DNA from: BD2-11 clade cluster bacterium bin43
Lineage (GTDB): Bacteria > Gemmatimonadota > Gemmatimonadetes > Longimicrobiales > Gaopeijiaceae
Assembly (NCBI GenBank): GCA_002238605.1
Contig: MPMR01000015.1
Coordinates: 22,273 to 86,272 of the forward strand
Direction of reading: 5' to 3'
Length of the DNA stretch: 64,000 bases
The notes beneath the pieces are model-generated. The model saw nothing but the letters and a program-made list of their open reading frames with translations, did no database searches and was not told the DNA's origin. A program made the translations under genes and the position numbers. Positions 63,716 through 64,000 of the stretch are shown piece after piece. Within the stretch, counting starts at the first letter, position 1. Each line of letters starts with the position of its first letter.

Positions 63716-63994
63716 TCACTCTCTCGAGAGCTTCATGTAGGGCCGTCCGTCCATGGTGAATGCCGGACGGCCCGGAGTGCCGACGGGCAGCAACACGTAC
63801 CGATCCCCGTTGATTTCCTGCAACTCCACGCCCCAGGTCGTCTCGTGCATCACCGCCAAGGTGTCGCGCGCCCGCAAGATCCTGAGCTTGACCTCCGCCA
63901 AGGTCTCGATCCGGGAGTCGATGCTCCTCGACAACCAGTGCATCGTCGCCCAGCTGCCGCCGCAGATACCGAGGAAGAGGCTCATGCCGACCAC
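63716..63994 (-). CDS. Small membrane-anchored protein, 92 aa
   Basis: Starts with a hydrophobic stretch (MVGMSLFLGICGGSWATMHW) followed by a helical region and a beta-rich tail (DRYVLLPVGTPGRPAF, YMKL). It lies at the edge of the window, so an upstream start cannot be excluded. Together with the coiled-coil gene it resembles small phage/mobilisation pairs. Function unknown. Confidence 0.5.
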   Translation of the reverse strand: MVGMSLFLGICGGSWATMHWLSRSIDSRIETLAEVKLRILRARDTLAVMHETTWGVELQEINGDRYVLLPVGTPGRPAFTMDGRPYMKLSRE

Positions 63995-64000
63995 CAGCGG

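Overview
The window is GC-rich DNA (roughly two thirds G+C by eye) with tightly packed genes, typical codon bias in all three codon positions, several giant secreted repeat proteins, and a large load of mobile DNA. The combination of lipoproteins with plant-type LRRs, nine-FN3 autotransporter-like proteins and GC-rich conjugative elements would fit a Gemmatimonadota-like or other GC-rich Gram-negative environmental/symbiont genome. This placement is inference from style only; no rRNA or other marker gene is present.

Left part (1-9.7 kb): two small secreted/membrane hypothetical genes, then a graveyard of mobile elements. These are a group II intron reverse transcriptase with an internal deletion but a recognisable domain V, a doubly broken IS21 element that truncates a VapC toxin gene (its Phd-type antitoxin survives), and the tail of a tyrosine recombinase. 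Next comes a TnpB gene whose two catalytic Asp positions in RuvC-I and RuvC-III read Ala. Around it are three copies of a structured element that resembles the TnpB 3' end/omega-RNA; a fourth copy lies at 27.7 kb.

Surface block (9.9-23.1 kb): three consecutive same-strand giants: a lipoprotein built of prealbumin/CNA-B-like repeats, an LRR lipoprotein ending in a metzincin-type protease, and an FN3 x9 protein ending in an outer-membrane beta-barrel-like region.

Defence and debris block (23.1-30.2 kb): a DrmD/SNF2-like helicase fragment fused to a TnpB N-terminal scrap, an intact two-gene ATPase + TOPRIM-like pair, a dead IS3 transposase, a second TnpB that has lost its catalytic segments without losing its frame, a phage terminase remnant, and an S24 (LexA/CI-like) repressor.

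Conjugative block (30.5-56.1 kb): element A runs rightwards: AlpA-like regulator, virB2-B3-B4-B9-B10-B5-B6-B8, a winged-helix gene, a hairpin-rich possible oriT, virD4, virB11, ardC, accessory genes, a P4-type primase-helicase, an excisionase-like gene and an integrase that ends 38 bp from a tRNA-Ile(GAU). On the other side of the tRNA, element B repeats the int-xis-accessory-ardC-virB11-virD4 set in the opposite orientation. Element B lacks the primase and Zn-ribbon genes and is cut off inside virD4, with the mating-pore genes missing. The tRNA is bracketed by a perfect 13-bp inverted repeat. The S24 repressor and the AlpA-like gene are divergent, with operator-like repeats between them, which suggests repressor-controlled transfer of element A.

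Right part (56.4-64 kb): an intact Type III restriction-modification operon (upstream helper-like gene, mod, res), a PD-(D/E)XK nuclease-like gene, and two small phage- or mobilisation-like genes.
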